A DNA stretch of 64,000 bases from contig CH003047.1 of the NCBI GenBank assembly GCA_000149265.1, positions 337,067-401,066 of the forward strand, in the 5' to 3' direction. The stretch's first letter is position 1. Every line of letters begins with the position of its first letter. Position numbers and translations under genes: made by a program. Shown in pieces: positions 1-15,200 of the stretch. Source of the stretch: Ciona savignyi (lineage: Eukaryota; Chordata; Ascidiacea; Phlebobranchia; Cionidae). The notes under the pieces were generated by a model. The model saw only the letters and a list, made by a program, of their open reading frames with translations, was not told where the DNA came from and did not search any database.

Positions 1-254
1 GGGTGGTCGCATTATTGAAACAGAATGCAATGCATTACCATAGTAAATTATTTGGCACCGCACTGAAGTGGTGCCTAAACGTACACAAATAAAAGGCATT
101 GTGCTTTACTATATTTAGTAAATTTCCAATTTGTAGCATCCAATGAATTCAAATGAATTTCGATTTAAATGTTGATTCTGGAATGGACGTTCCTAGTTAT
201 AACCGACCTACTGTTTCTTCTACAGTACCTAAACATTAAAATATCCCTCTATAG
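1..254. other. CABIN1 intron, partial
   Basis: No coding sequence was recognised before the acceptor at 253-254. This is presumably the end of an intron whose upstream exon is outside the window. Confidence 0.5.
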
Positions 255-3200
255 TACGTTGCTTATGCAATGGAGTTGCGTGAGGAACATCGGAAACTGT
301 GCGTTCGAAAACCAATCCCAGAAGTTGATTTAACCCCATCTCTTTCTACCCTTACATGGGTTAGTGGTAGCTTTCAGTATATAAAACTTAATTATTATTT
401 TATTTAATAGTCTTAAGTTTTGGCGATTGTGTAATATTTAAAGTGCATGAGTTATATTGTGCATGAGTTATAAGAAAGAACATTAATCTTTAAAAAGGAT
501 CCACTTATCCCTTTAGGTTGCCCTGGGTGAAAGTCTTATATCAACATACCACCGCATTGCAAATACCTCTGATGATACGAATATGATATCCAAGGTCTTA
601 TTTGGCTCTCTATCTGAGTTAGAAGCAAAGTCTACAGGTATTGAATTGATCTATATTTGGAATTCGATAAAGTAGAATATTAAATAAACAATATTCATCA
701 TGTAATAATGGAGTTAATATGTATATATTTTTAATTTTGCCTTATCTATCCACCAACATACAAATGACTAAACCATCTACCTGCTTCAAAATCAAAGTTT
801 TTGCTTACTGATTAGTTTGGTATGTCATTTTTAATTGTAGTTGTCTTGATCTGGGATCTGTATTTGGAAATGCAATTAAGAGCCCTGTGTAGATTCTTTA
901 AGCACAGTTGTAAGAAAAACCAGCCGAGAATGCGGTAGATTGATTTTTCTTGTTGTTCTTTACCAGAAACTATGACGTCCTTCGAAAGATTGAGCAGTTG
1001 CGACGATGAATCAACAGAAACAGAGACTCCTCTTGTGGTATCCGAACTCTCAGAAGATTCCACCAATTTTCTTCTTACTCCAGAAGACCTTTCGGAACCT
1101 CCATCCTGCCTCCCAACTTCTTTTTCGGTTAAATAAATTCCTACATGTGATTATAATTTTTTAAGCCAGGTTGCTTTACATAGTACCATATCAGTCAAAC
1201 AGGTTGTGACAATATCTTCATTGTTTTACTTACTTAGATTTCCTACAATATACCACTCCCTGTGTTGCCCCACCAGTCTAAACATGAGTATTATATATTC
1301 CTATATTAATACATATGTAAGATTATTTATTATCTTGAGCAAATTGTTTTTTATGTATTATCTATGTTTGTCGGTTTTCATTACCATTCCATTTTCTTTT
1401 TATATTTTGGTCTGAAATATTAGGTAAAATCTTCTTCTTTATTTCAGGTGTTTATGACGGCCAATATTCCTATGTCAAATCAAGAAATTGTTGAAGAGAA
1501 CCTGATCCTTCAAGAAGAGGATGATAATCAATCTTCGATTGTATTTGATCTTCTTGAGTCCCTTTTATGTAAAGTGGTAAAGCTGGAAAAATCAGAATCT
1601 GATTTAGTGGTGGACGCAGAAGATTTTGTTTGTAGAAAAATCAGTGGGAGAAAACATTTATTACCGAAGCATCTACAGAAATTGGCGTTAAAACTGATGA
1701 AATCAACCCTTCAGATTTAATTGTTTTGATTCTGGATGATATTATTAAGGACGTTGAGAGTATTTCTCAAAAAAGAGCAGAGAAACAAAGTGACAAAGAA
1801 GTAGTTTATGATCTAGTTCGATATTTGGTTTCGGAAGTGGAGCAGAAAGTACTTTGCGGAAGTCCAACTGATGATACACAGTCTTCAACAGGTATGTCTA
1901 CAATTTTATTAATTATTTAACATCTAGCTTATATAAATTAAAGCCAAATATTTTTTAGGCGGCGAAGTTAGTAACATGAAAATAAAGGGACAAAATGTCT
2001 CTTTCTTGATTAAGTCCGTTGGCCAAATCTTTAAACTGGACAAAATATCAATTTTGATTTGACCAATTGCAAATTAGGATTATATATTTTTAAAGTATTC
2101 TACTTAATTAATTTTGATGTGTTTTTAACATTAAACTAATTTTGTTTTTATTATTTTGTATATTCAAATAACATACTACCACAGATTTCGAAATACACCC
2201 AAATTTGAATAGTGAGGATCTGAACAGTGAGGATACCAAAGTGAAACGAGGATCAAAGCGAAAACGTCAACCAGTTGAGCTGACTCTGTATGTTCATACA
2301 AACTCTTTTTTGACATTATTAAATCAAACTGTTTTAATAGGTCAAATTTTTACACTTTTATTAGTTATTAGCCTGGGACAACTTACCTTCTAAATGATTT
2401 GTCTATATGTCCCTGGTAATTGTAGTGATATCTGTTAAGGTGATTGTATCCTTTATCAAAATACTTTAAAATGTCTAGATTAGTACATTTGGTAGTTTAA
2501 AATTGCAGTGATAACAAATACAAAATTCCGAAGATTGACCAGTGCCCTCTGCTGCTATCATTCCCTTCCACCCTCAGCCACACAAATGTGCTTTATATTA
2601 TATTACAATTAATTCCCTAACTTGGTCCACCTTATTACAGAGATATACTCACGAAACGCAGGTCAACCAGAGTGAGAACTTCAACTCATAAAAAAAGATT
2701 GCAAAAGGTGGATCAGTCAACTTAAGATAGGATGGGAGGATAAGATATTCATGTTTATCCCAGTAAATGGAAAAGGGCATTAGGTGTTAACCACACAGGC
2801 AATTGTTAAATATAAATCATCACGGCCACTGTTGTACCGGAGCTATTGCAGAGTGTTATGTATGCATTAGACTTTTCTTCAATTTGGTAGAACCCATCAT
2901 TCCACTGGTTCAGGTAATGTCAAATGCCTTACCCAAGGAACTGCAACCATTCAGCTGAAAAGCAACGTACTAATCATCCCAGCGTATCCGTCAGACGACT
3001 TAGTGTTGTTTTATTCAAATCCAGTTCTTTTTTGTGCACTCATATTGTATATCGATATTTACAACTGTTTTTCTTGTTTTCTTTCACTTTAAAATCTAGA
3101 TTGAAGCTTGTAGTTCCATTGTGTTGATTTAAAATTGATGTTTTGGTAATTAGGTGCAGATATTTTGTGATTGGTGCTTTTATTCAAGATACAAAAATAT

Positions 3201-6200
3201 CGAAAGAAATAAAATAGGATATGTCATTCAATAATGGAATGTAGAATGCAGTACCTAAAAATCTATAATTTGAACTGGTTTTAATGGAACATGAGTTTAA
3301 ATACTGGTTAAATTTGTTTATGATCTGACTCTTTGGCTCAATCCAGATGTGTAGAACCTAAAACTGTCCAGGTTAAAGACCATTGTTATCCCCCTTATAG
3401 AATAAATTGTTTAAGGTTTGTTAACATTGCGCTTAAGACTTGCCAGCTGTCACTGTTGTTTTTAAAATACAACAAAGTTAAACACTCACTTGTAGTGTTA
3501 TTTAATTGGTGAAAAACATTAATAATAGTGGGTTAAATTTCTTGTATTGTATGGTCGGAAACTTAAACTCAACTATCATTTGTGGAAAAGAAAATATGGA
3601 ACAAAATTATTATTCGGTTGTGTTTTTTGTAGGAAATAATTCCAGCTGTTCCATTTGAGCCAGAGGTGGACTATAAAAAGGAATTGATAGAGCTACTACC
3701 ACATTCAATGCAGAAAATGCAAATGTTAAAACAACTTGCTGCAAAGGATAATAATGGTACGTTTCGAATACAAGTACTGTTATCTGTAAATTGTAGAGGT
3801 ACTTGCTTTTTGTCTAATGTTGTTAGTTTATTTTTAATAATTGTTATACAGTTCTGTATTCTCCAAGGACCAACAATTGAACACCCAATTATTTACCAAT
3901 CATTTGGAAGGTTTGAAAGCAAGTTTGCATCAGAACCAGCTACCAATTTATATTATTGTTTTTATTACAGCTTAATTTTCTGTTTTTTGTCTAAAAACTT
4001 GAATTTTTGTTACTCATGGTATTGGCTAATTACATGCTGATTTCCTATAGCAGTTGAACCGACAAACAAGAATACTGCAAACCCCGAAATACCGAATATA
4101 CAAATTATGTACAAAGATTATACTACTGAAGCTAAAGATGTGCTGGAATTCTTAAGAAATAGTTTGCAAGAAAATGATGGTATTCTAGATCTGCTAAGAA
4201 AATATTCTGAATTATTTTCTAAAAAGGTATTGTTTTAACATATGAGTTTTTATATATATAAACTGTTGGATATTTTTTAAAACACAATTTAGCAAATCCA
4301 AATTAGTGTTAACTCTTTCCGTCCCAACTCGCGCTATATTGCGAGTTGGTGGGAAAACATGGTATCCCGCGTTCCACATAAATAGGTGCAAATCTAAAAA
4401 AACGATTTCTCCGCAATGCGTAATGGTAGAGACCTCAGCTATGGCTCATTCGATCAAGGAAACCCTCTAATTTATTCTCTGTAATTTTCTGGGAGAAATA
4501 TTAAAAATGCGAGGAGTGATAGCCTTTCTTTTTCAAGGCTTCGCCTCTTATTTCTATCGATTTTACACGAATTTACACGTGACTAACTCAGCCAATAGGA
4601 GTCGTGTTAACTTGGGGAGAAGCTGTTTTTGTCAAGCAAGTCTTTCTTTACATTCTCTGTGAATTTCGTGCCGTTGAGATAAGAGGGAGAGCGTTGGTGA
4701 CGTTTTCGCTACAGGCGGTAAGCGTCGTGTTCACCAAAGCATGAACCCAGCTGGGCGTGCTGAGCGCACGATAAAGAAAAAGGCGGCGAGACTAGTTGCG
4801 TGTGCCCTGCTTTGATGAATATCATACACTTCGAGAATATTGGAAATAGTATTTGTGTTTGTTTGCTTTTGTATGCCCTTTTTACACTTCCTTCACTGTT
4901 CTTTTTTATACTTTTCACTGTTTTAGTTCTACAAAACTTCAATGCGTTTTGGTTCATTTTTTCATAATATAGTTAGAATAAAGGGAAATTTCAATTAGGA
5001 ATAGTAAAAAAACTACTAAAGATAAAAATACAGTTCAAAATTTCCTGAGTACAAAAACTATTAGACAGTCTACATTCCAATTTTCATATCATTTGGGCAT
5101 ACCAATAATTAGTGAGTATTTCGTTTGTCAGTGCACCTCAAATTTTTCAAAGTCGAGCAAAATTTCTTTAACATATAAAGTGGTGTTCACTAAAATTTAC
5201 ATAATATATTTTTTATTGGAGGTAGATTCTAGGTATGTGGCTTGTTTAAAAGAGGGGTAAATTATCTTTCCAACCATACTAAATATTAAATCATAGCATA
5301 AACTTTGGAAAAACTGTGCTAATTTGAAAATAACTAAAAATTGTAAAAAAACACTGCGGGACAGCATGTTTCAATTAATGCATTTAGCCGGGAGTGAAAG
5401 AGTTAAAGCATTTCAGAATAGGTCTAATTATTCACTAATTATTTAATATTATGCACTCCACCTGGACAACATCTTTCTCTCTAGTTTTGTAATTGTCTGC
5501 CTGTCTTAATTTACATCATTTAGCCTAAATATATCAATTTCCATAAAATAAAACGTTTTTTGTAGAGTCACATCAAGTGGCCTGAGCACGCAAGAGAAAT
5601 ACTGGTGAACATTTTCGGGATTGTGGAGACGAACTTTTCGTATCCCCACCTTGATGACATGGAGAATTTGAGCACGGAGTAAGTTGTGCTTTCTGTCAAA
5701 TATAATTAATTAATTTACCAAACAGTACACTGGGTAAGCAAGCTATGTATAATGATTTGTCATCAATTATTTGTATAATGTTGCTGACTTTAAATCTTTT
5801 GTGGCAGATGTGTCACTAACTTTTACCCAAACATTCTACAGTTATGTTCAGAACATCCTATTTACTTTGCTGAATCATGTTGAATGTGAGGTGGACTGTT
5901 TGCAAAGCAAAACTGAAGTTAAAGGTAAATGACAATTACCATTTGATTTGGTTTTTTCAAAATCGCACAGTCACATAAAATTCATCAATCACTTTTATAA
6001 AATGTTGCATCATTTTTTTACTAAATGAAATTTATTTTTTATGATGTTTTCCTGATCCTGAAGGTATAATTTTAAATTTTATATTTTAGGATGTGGAGTT
6101 ACTACTCTTGGTTGGCACATCAATTACCTGTTCCAAGCTCTTTCACTTTACCAGTACTTTCAGACCACTCTTAACTTGCTTCCTGCAGTATTAAAAAATA

Positions 6201-9200
6201 ATGAAAATACTGATGACGTTACCTCAGCCAAAACTACTGAGAATAAAAATGCAGGAGAAGTTGTAGAGCAAATGTCCTTAGCATCCGACTCTACACCCAT
6301 CTTTCCAACTGGGTCATCTGCGGAGGGTGGATCCTCACGCGAGTGGAAATATTTTCTACTGAGATTGCTTTTCACTCGTTCCAAATATTTAACTTTTCTT
6401 GGGCAAAATCAAAAGGCTATTTTTAACTTGGAAGCTTGCCAAGGTGAGATTTATTGTCAGATTGTCACAATTGCAAAACACAATAGTTGCCACCTTCTAT
6501 CCACAGCTAATTTATTTGTATTATCATTGTGTGTAGTATTTTTATGTAATGTCTAGTTGGCGATAAGCTTTGCACATTTTAGCTGTTTGTGTAGATTTAT
6601 TTGCAATATTTTTGTTTTTTAAGTTTTGATAGACCAATTCAGAAAGACAAGGTCGAAACAACTTTCCATGCACTGAACTTAACACATTTTATTTGCACTT
6701 TGACATCAAGGCTACCCATACAAATTTTCAAAGATGCCTGATTTTTTTCCTCAGAGTTTCTCGCTATAACAAAAAAGTACGCTATAAAACGAAATCCGAA
6801 GTATAATCAACCCATTGAGGTACATGTTCCTAACATGAAAAATGGACCTGTGCTTTCTGAAGAAACTGCACAAAAGCAAATTGATATTTTAAAGAGGTAA
6901 GTTGAATGTTTTTTACAGTCAGCGAGTGGTATTCGTTTGCTTATAGCAAGTATACATTTTTTTTAAATTGTATTTATCTATTTACTTGAAAGCTGTAAAG
7001 AAAGTTTACTCATGAAAGATTTGTTACATCAGGCTAACTTAATATTATGTCTTTTGTAAACATGAGTTGAAGCTTGCTGGATAAAAATATCATTTTTCTT
7101 TCCATATTTATACTAAAAGTATTTAATAACAAAAATGCCACTGAATGCTTTTTTAGACATTGTTAAGCGTCAGTAGTTGGTGCTCTGACATTGAGCATTA
7201 TTTTAGCTTATAAGAAAAATATGTTTATTGTGATGTCATGATTTCCATTGTGGACCAGGTCTCCAACAATGAAAATTCACATAGGAAATTTTTTTATCTG
7301 GAACAACCTTTAAACAAATCATAATTGTTTATCTGACACTTCGGATGAAATCGTATAAATATTTGTTATATTTTATGTATTGTATGTTTGTTTTAATTAA
7401 AAATCCAGTTAAGTAAGTTATTATGACCCCCATCTATAAGAAGCACATCAAATCAAATATTTCTTTAGAGCTCAAGTTCTGGAGGATGTGAAGGACTTTT
7501 TCGATCGTGAGCAATTCAAAGAAGTTGTGAATCTCCTCCAGCCAACTCTGATGGAGGACTCCGAGGTCCCCACTTCAACTCATCTGCATCGCGCACGACA
7601 GCTCCGACAGCTTTTAGTGTCGTATGAGAAGCTTGGTGAGCACCTTGCACTCTTGCACAATGCATCTTCTATTCTGAACGAAGTGTTGGCCAATGCAAGA
7701 AATGCAAGTTTGGTTAAGGTATGTCAATGATTTAATTATTTCACCATCTGTTTTTTGTTCACAAGAAGTTTTCTCACAGTGACTGTGTGTAATGTTTAAT
7801 TTATAAACCTGAAACTGATATTCCTATCTTTTAGAACATATCAATAAAAAAAGGATAAAACACATAGAAATAAAGTTATACGAAGCCAGTAATACAAAGC
7901 ACCACGATTTGCACCCATAATTTAAAAAAAATAAAAATCATTCAATCATTTGCATTTTTTTAAGATGGTTTAATTTTGCAACTCTGTCAAAGCAACAAGT
8001 ATAGACTGATGGCACCAAACATGTTTGATTAAATAACTTTAATTTAGTTAATGAGAATTTTAATTGTTTTTTATTTTTAGAGAAATGACAGCAATAAACT
8101 GACTACTGATTTAAATCTGAATAAAGAATGGAATTCAACTCTGGTGCTCACATATCAAAGTAAGTTTTTGCGTTTAATATGACTCAATATATATAACGGA
8201 ACAACAGCATTAACTACTAAATCATTAATTTGATTAAGATTGTATTAATTTGATTAAGATATAAACATATTTTGCAAGGTAAAGTGGCGTTATCAACATT
8301 TTCTATTCGTAAATAGATGCAGATCGTTATTGTTGTGACAGCACAACAAGTTTACCAACTTTGATTTTTCAGCATTGAATCGTATTCTTAGTAAAGACGC
8401 GTCTTCAATTGAAAATCTTGACAAAACTATGCTCATCCGCTTGTCCCACACTATTTGTTCTTGTATTGATTTCGTGATGGTGGAAATGGAAATTAACCGG
8501 TCATTTCCGGAAAAAATTGGGTCCACTCATATCACAATACACATGTGGATTACTTTATATAAGTGAGTTGAGGTTCCATTAAAAATGAATCTGTTGTTTA
8601 ATCATTTACCCTTGCTTGCTTAAACCAAAAAATCATGTGAGTTGCATAAATATAAAAAATAATAATTCATTACATGTACTGTGGAAATGTAGATGTTGGG
8701 TTTATGTTGGTACCATCCTGCAATATAGATATCCCGGCCACCAAAATAAAAACCATTAAGAAATATACAAAGTGTTATCCTTTAACAAAATTCTATTTAA
8801 ACAACAAAATAGGAACAGTTAGTTACCCATTTGTCTGTTTGGGTTTCATCTTGCATTTTTGTGTATGGTTGACAATAAATAGTTTCATCAGTTAATTTTT
8901 TAAATATTAACTCTTTAAATAATTTTTTAACATTTGATCTTCTGTCTTGTATTTGTGTTGAACTATTTTGTTTGTTTTTTACTCTACACACTTCGCATCC
9001 ATTTTAGGCTAGTGAAAACATTTGAGCTTGATTTGGAATCCAAGAGTTCGGAGCTACCATGTTCGTTAATGTTACTCGACACTGCGCATCAGTGGCTGGG
9101 TGACAGGGGTGAGAGTTTATTTACACTTCCATATCATTATATATCTTCACAATTTTAAACTGTATGACATTCGAAATGTCCATGCAGGATTTTTAAGCTT

Positions 9201-12200
9201 TGTTTTTTAAAGTTTTTAAAAGTACTTACTACAATATTTGCCCATATGACATCCAAATCGTAAAATTAGTTGCGAGTATTTCACAGAATTACCGACCTCT
9301 AATTATCTATTATGTATTAAAAATGAAATTACAGTTATTTCCAATGAATTTTCAGCTATCTTAAGGCCGGGTTCACACCAAAGCGACAAAAACGTTTTTG
9401 TCGTGTCGGACCGACGTTTTTCAAATAGAACGCATTGTCTCTTATGCGCCGATTCACACCAGTCCGATTTTGACGCAAACGACACGTTTTCTGTCGTACG
9501 ACAAAAAAACATGTTTTTCAGGAATAGAGCATGCGCTATTTTCTTACGACATGTTTTTTTGTCGGATGAGTTTAATATCGTGAAAAATCAGCATATACAA
9601 TTGTTTTATTGCTAATATGCAGTACATATAGTATTACTATGAATATAAATGTGTTGTAAAGTAAATACACTAGTTTTAATAATATTAGAGAGTTTAGGTT
9701 GAAGTGAATATGGAGTGAAGTGCACAGCAATTAGGTCAAGACAGATACATTTAGTTTAAAATCAGTAACTTAGTCTGTTGTGATTAAATAGGCTAGCTAA
9801 CAAATAATGCATAACACTAGTTCAACATCTCAGGTAAGCCTGTTATGTAGCCTAAACTGAACAAAACCAGTATCGGTACTTAAACTCACACTAATTTCCC
9901 TGATAGAAGATAGGTACTGGTTAAATATATATTTAGCATGTAGAATTATGGTGGATCCAAGCAAACTTCAACTACTAATTCAAGAATTGTATGTTAAGGT
10001 GGCAAAATATAAGCCTAATATCTCCAGTCCAGTTCTGCATACCGGTATATGAATTGAGTTGTACAAGAGTTAACTTGGAATTTATTTGTCAAGTTTTGAA
10101 CGAGACTGGTAAGTGTGTAAAGTGTTGCATTTATAAATAGATTATGTTCTATATATGATTCTACTTTTTGTAAGTATCTAGCTAGTTAAAAAAACCATTA
10201 CAGCGGTACAGATCTGGTTGCCAAACTAAACTACCCAATACAAGTTGGATGTTAATTCTAATATTCAGCAAAACTTTTGTTAACCACTTTTGTACATAAG
10301 AATGTTTTATTGCATTGAATGGTAAATGAAGTTTTGCATCTAGGCAATTATTAGATTACAACAGGCCGTGAGTACTAGCATTAATAATTGCATTACCATA
10401 GTGAAACAAATATAATCAATCCTATAATCCTGTACACTTATTTTTTGGTCTTGTGGATTATGTATATTAATGTTGAATAACACCGGTATACATTTGTGTT
10501 TACAGCATGACTGGACCAGTTCCAGTAATTCAAGTTCATCATGTGACAACACTGATACAGATATGGAAGTAGAATTTCAATTTTACTTCTGCAAATTACT
10601 GCCGGTAACTGAAAAGTACATACCAGAGGCTACAGAGCACTGAAGTGCCCCAAAATAACAAAGAAACCAGCAAATAATGCACACAAATAACCAAGACAAT
10701 GCTTCACTTTTTAAAATGTCGTAGTGACTTTCAAAGTGGTTTGCGAGCATCCCGATAAACATTTTGTTTTCAAACTAGATTAGTATCACTATTTAACTCT
10801 TTTAAATTCATGCATCCATTTTGTGCTGTAGTAAATTGTTGATGTTAATTGAGTTATTTCCATTTTATTTATCATATTCATTGTTCTGTGTACAACACTC
10901 TCCATACTGCTTGTTTATATGGGTGATATGAACTGTGAGCAAAAACAAATGTTATTGTTTTATTTGTACAGATGAAACCAATACATTTACCCTCCAATGT
11001 ATTTATCCTAGTTATTGGTTTTTGGTTGTCAAAGTGCAAAATATTGGCACCACTTTAAATTACTATGCCACACTTTTTGGCAGAAGAACAACCAAAATAA
11101 CCTAAGACACCTCCAGTACAGTTTTGGCAGCCATGTAGTGTACAAATGTTAAGGTCAAGAGTGTTTAATGTTAAGGATTTAAGGTTGTAATACTGATTAT
11201 ATAGAAGTATGTTTCTTTTCTATAATTGGCTTCAGTCTATAAGTAATTCAGGAAAAAGTTAGGTTGTCATACTTCAAAAATGTGACTTTTTCAGGTTCCA
11301 TTAGCATGTTTAGTTTATCCTATATAGGATTTATCCAAGTTAATTGGTGTCCTATGACGATAGTACTCTGAATACCAATTAAAAATTATGATGTCTTCAC
11401 CTTTATTTTCATATAAAATTCTAGTTAAAGGTGTTTATCCATACTCACGCAAACCGTCGGACCGAAACACGTTTTATTGGTGTGAATCGACACAAAACAA
11501 AAAACGAAAAACACGCTTACGACAAAAACGTTTTTGTTGGACGTACGACAAAATGTCGTTTTGGTGTGAATCCAGCCTAAAACTACAACCCTCTACTTGC
11601 AAGATTTGTGGCCAGTCTTGTGTCATCTGTTTTCTTCTTACACCAACGAAATCCCAACTTTACATAATATATTGTCTGATTATTGATCGTTGCAGATATT
11701 TTGTATTTTCCACAGGCATGTGCTGCAGTTCCAACGCAGCTTTGTTGCGGTTTCATGTTAAAGAAATTGAAGAAAGATTTCCAAGGTATATAGTTCATGC
11801 AGTTAATTGCAACACATTCTGCCATCTTTACATCACTTTTGCTACTATTTTGGCTGCATTCCAATTCATAATTTGATCACCAGGATTTAGCTCAAAATCA
11901 GCTGTCACAACAGATGTTTGAAACTTGCCTGTGCTTTTGATCATATGCAATAGGGAAACATGTAAAATTCTTTATTCAAGTGAGGATCTTCAACTCTTTA
12001 AATAATCATTCTTTTCTTTTTTCCCAGAATGAAGGAACAAACGGACTTGCAGAAACAGGAAAGTTTAAACTGCTCCATGGAACAAAACTTATTTTGCATG
12101 TACGGCTATCCAGCAAAAGTTAAAAGCAGAAAAATACAGGAACATTTAGCAAAGTATGTTTTGTCTATTTTACTTGGATCATTGGTTAAGCCGTAAAGTA

Positions 12201-15200
12201 TTAAATGTGTAATTTAGTTTTAGTTTTTAAAAATGTAATGCGTAGGTTTGCGGTGCCCCTGCCCACCATGATCACTAAATGGTATTCTCCTTGGGCAGGT
12301 GACTTGATGAACATTGGTTTGATCATGAAGTATAAAATTAGTTTTACTAAATTACAAATTCTCAAGTACAACAACCTGACTGTTTAAATGACCAGTTACT
12401 TAAGTTTTACACCAGATGATAATGGTCGCATCTTAATACAGGATTAAGGAATAAATAATAATACCTTATCTGATCTTCAACAGGAATGTGACATTAAAAT
12501 GGCCAGACTTTATGACTTTGTTCTGTTATTTTTGTCCTTCCGATTTACCGGAGTTCGACAGTTTCAAAGCAAGCACTGTGTCAACTGATCTGTCCCAGCT
12601 TATTCTACGTGGTCTACACATGGTTCCAGAGTCATTACTGGTATGTGGATTTAAAATACAATAAAAGAGCGGATTATTATTTAGATGGCCATCAATTCCT
12701 TCATTTGCAACAGACGCATTTCTTTTGTGATTCTACATCTCTTTTACAAATAAATAAACACAATTTCGTACCAAATTTAACTTAACCTTGGGCAATAGAA
12801 TTGTAGGGGTACTCTTGTTTGATTTTCCTTGATGATTGAATTAAATAAAACCCTATAAACCCAAACAAATAAATCCATTTAGGCTAGAATCCCGAACACT
12901 GAATCCGAAGTGATTTCCTTCATCGAACATGATTGTGACATCACTATGACATCGCTAAGAACTTTTGTTAAGCCTGACAAAGAGTTAAACACCCTCGCAG
13001 ATCTGTACTACTTGCTCGGGGACTTTAATTTGAAGAATCGAGAAATCAACAAGGCGATGAAATATTACTTGTTGGACATCAGGATTCATCCAAATAGGTC
13101 AGAAAGGTTAAACAATAAATGATGTGCTGGGTGTTAAATTGGTGTTCGAAATGAAATGATGACTGTAACCAGATTTGGTATATAGACAGCTTAAAAGCTA
13201 CAACTCTGTAATAATATGAGTTTCATACATTTTGATTATATTATAGAATTATACAAATTCTGTATTACTACATTTATCAGTGTGACTAGTACCATTATTT
13301 ATTACGATTAAAGGCTTGACATAATTTGTTTTTCTCATGCAAGTGCGTAATTAGGTAAATTTTATGCACTAAAATTAACACTTAAATACACCTCGGTTTA
13401 TTTCACAGTTTTAGTGAGTGTTTTTTTATTTAAGTTTCATAAGTTAAATTTAAATTCTGCCAATCCTACATGAAAGCTACTTCTACCATTTGTAAAAACT
13501 TTAGAATAAAATTTCCAACCAGTGCCAATAATTATTAAAATAAATTGTCATAAACTAACAGTGTTTACTTGTTTGTTTTTTATCCAGGTTTGATTCGTGG
13601 GCGGGCATGGCACTTGCAAGGTCCAGTCAAATTGAAGACAGATTAAGATTATGTGAATCAAAGAAATCTCACCATAAAGTAATTATATTATTGGTGCTGG
13701 TTAGAAATTTTCCATTACGTTTTTGAATGTTAACCTGGCTTAGGACTGTTAAATACAAATGAAAAATTAACAGCACTTCTTCTAGCTTTTATCAAGTCAT
13801 ATTGCGTCTAAATCATTCTTTCTTTCTTAGAAGTTGTTTTCTTTAAGCTAGGTTAATAGCACCAAACCTGGTTAATATTCCAAAGCAAGATGTTGTTCTA
13901 CCATAATTAACTATTCTAATCATCAACGTCAGTCAAATAAGGCAATCCAACCCATCTAATCACAACATGGATATGTGAGATGGATTTAAGTTGGTTCTGT
14001 ATCATTTCCTGCTAATATTTTTGATTTTGCTTCATGTTGAGGCTTCTTCTCATTTGCTCAATGTAATATTTTAATTACCACCGAGATTTGTGATGCAAGT
14101 ATCTGCATAACATTCACGTTTAACAAGTTTAGAAAAAAGTTTACTAACATTTTTAACCAGGTTAACTATTTATCAACTAAATCAATTTTTTTATAAAAGT
14201 TTGATTGCAAATAACATTTTCAAAAAACTTACATTGAACTACATGTTTTATGATTATCAAATATTTTAACTTTGTACTGGTGTCATAATTTTTAACAAAA
14301 ACGTTCAGTTCTCGGACAGCGGTACAGAGCGACGTGCAATGGCTGCACTCGCGTGTTTTAAACGAGCTCTCAGCATTGAGTCGGACAGCGTTAAACTGTG
14401 GATTGAATATGGCTCATTGGCTTACTGGATCCAATCTATGTATTCAAGGTGAACAAGTGCTTGTTAGATCCAAAGGGTGTTCATGATTCATTGTGTTGTG
14501 TTTGTGTAGAAAGGTTCAAGTTTTCCCTCTTTACAGAAAATTAAAACGAAGATCGAAATCAGTGAAGGGAGATGAGCAAAATATTGAAATGAAACAAAAG
14601 CAAATGATTAATATTGCAAAGAATAGTTTCAACAGTGCCAAAAACTGTGATGTAAGTTTTGACAATTTTTTGTATGTTTTGCCAATTTTGACCAATAAGT
14701 CACAACACACTGACCACAGAGCGAAGACATCTATGAAGAGGAGTGGCTGGCTAACTACATGCTCGGGAAACTCGCAGAAAAAGAAGGAAAACCTCCATCG
14801 GAATTTCTCAACCTCTATTATTCCGCTGCCGAACTTTTACACAACAGAGGAGCAAAGTGAGTAATAAGAGTTGCATAAAAATGTTTATAATATGTCAAAT
14901 GAGCAGATGATATATTAGGGTAACATCTGATATAATAAGGTTGTGGCTAAGTAACGTAGTAAATTCATGATACCGGATTCGATTGATATAAGTAATACAC
15001 AAAGCACTTGTACTAAATTATTTTGTGCTTATAACATTTTTTGGTTCTTTTGTAAATAATTCTTCAGAGAACAACAACCAGCTGTTAGAAAATGTGTTTT
15101 TATTTTGCAGATACCCTAAAAAAATTCTCGCCAAATATGGCAGTGTGGCAGGATATGCCATAGAAGCACTTGAAATGTATTTCAGAGTCCACTCATCCGT

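Noticed and set aside
812-1066. Minus-strand Ser-rich open frame ([20 protein letters not shown])
   Set aside because: It is the antisense of CABIN1 exon 3 (967-1127), whose plus-strand acceptor, donor and phase fit exons 2 and 4.
1600-1650. A micro-intron explaining the CABIN1 exon 4 frame change
   Set aside because: Any GT...AG pair here would give an intron of only about 20-40 bases without a branch or polypyrimidine signal; a missing A is simpler.
11388-11876. 162-residue plus-strand open frame
   Set aside because: It runs from intron through the foldback element arm and into CABIN1 exon 17; only 11716-11785 is coding.
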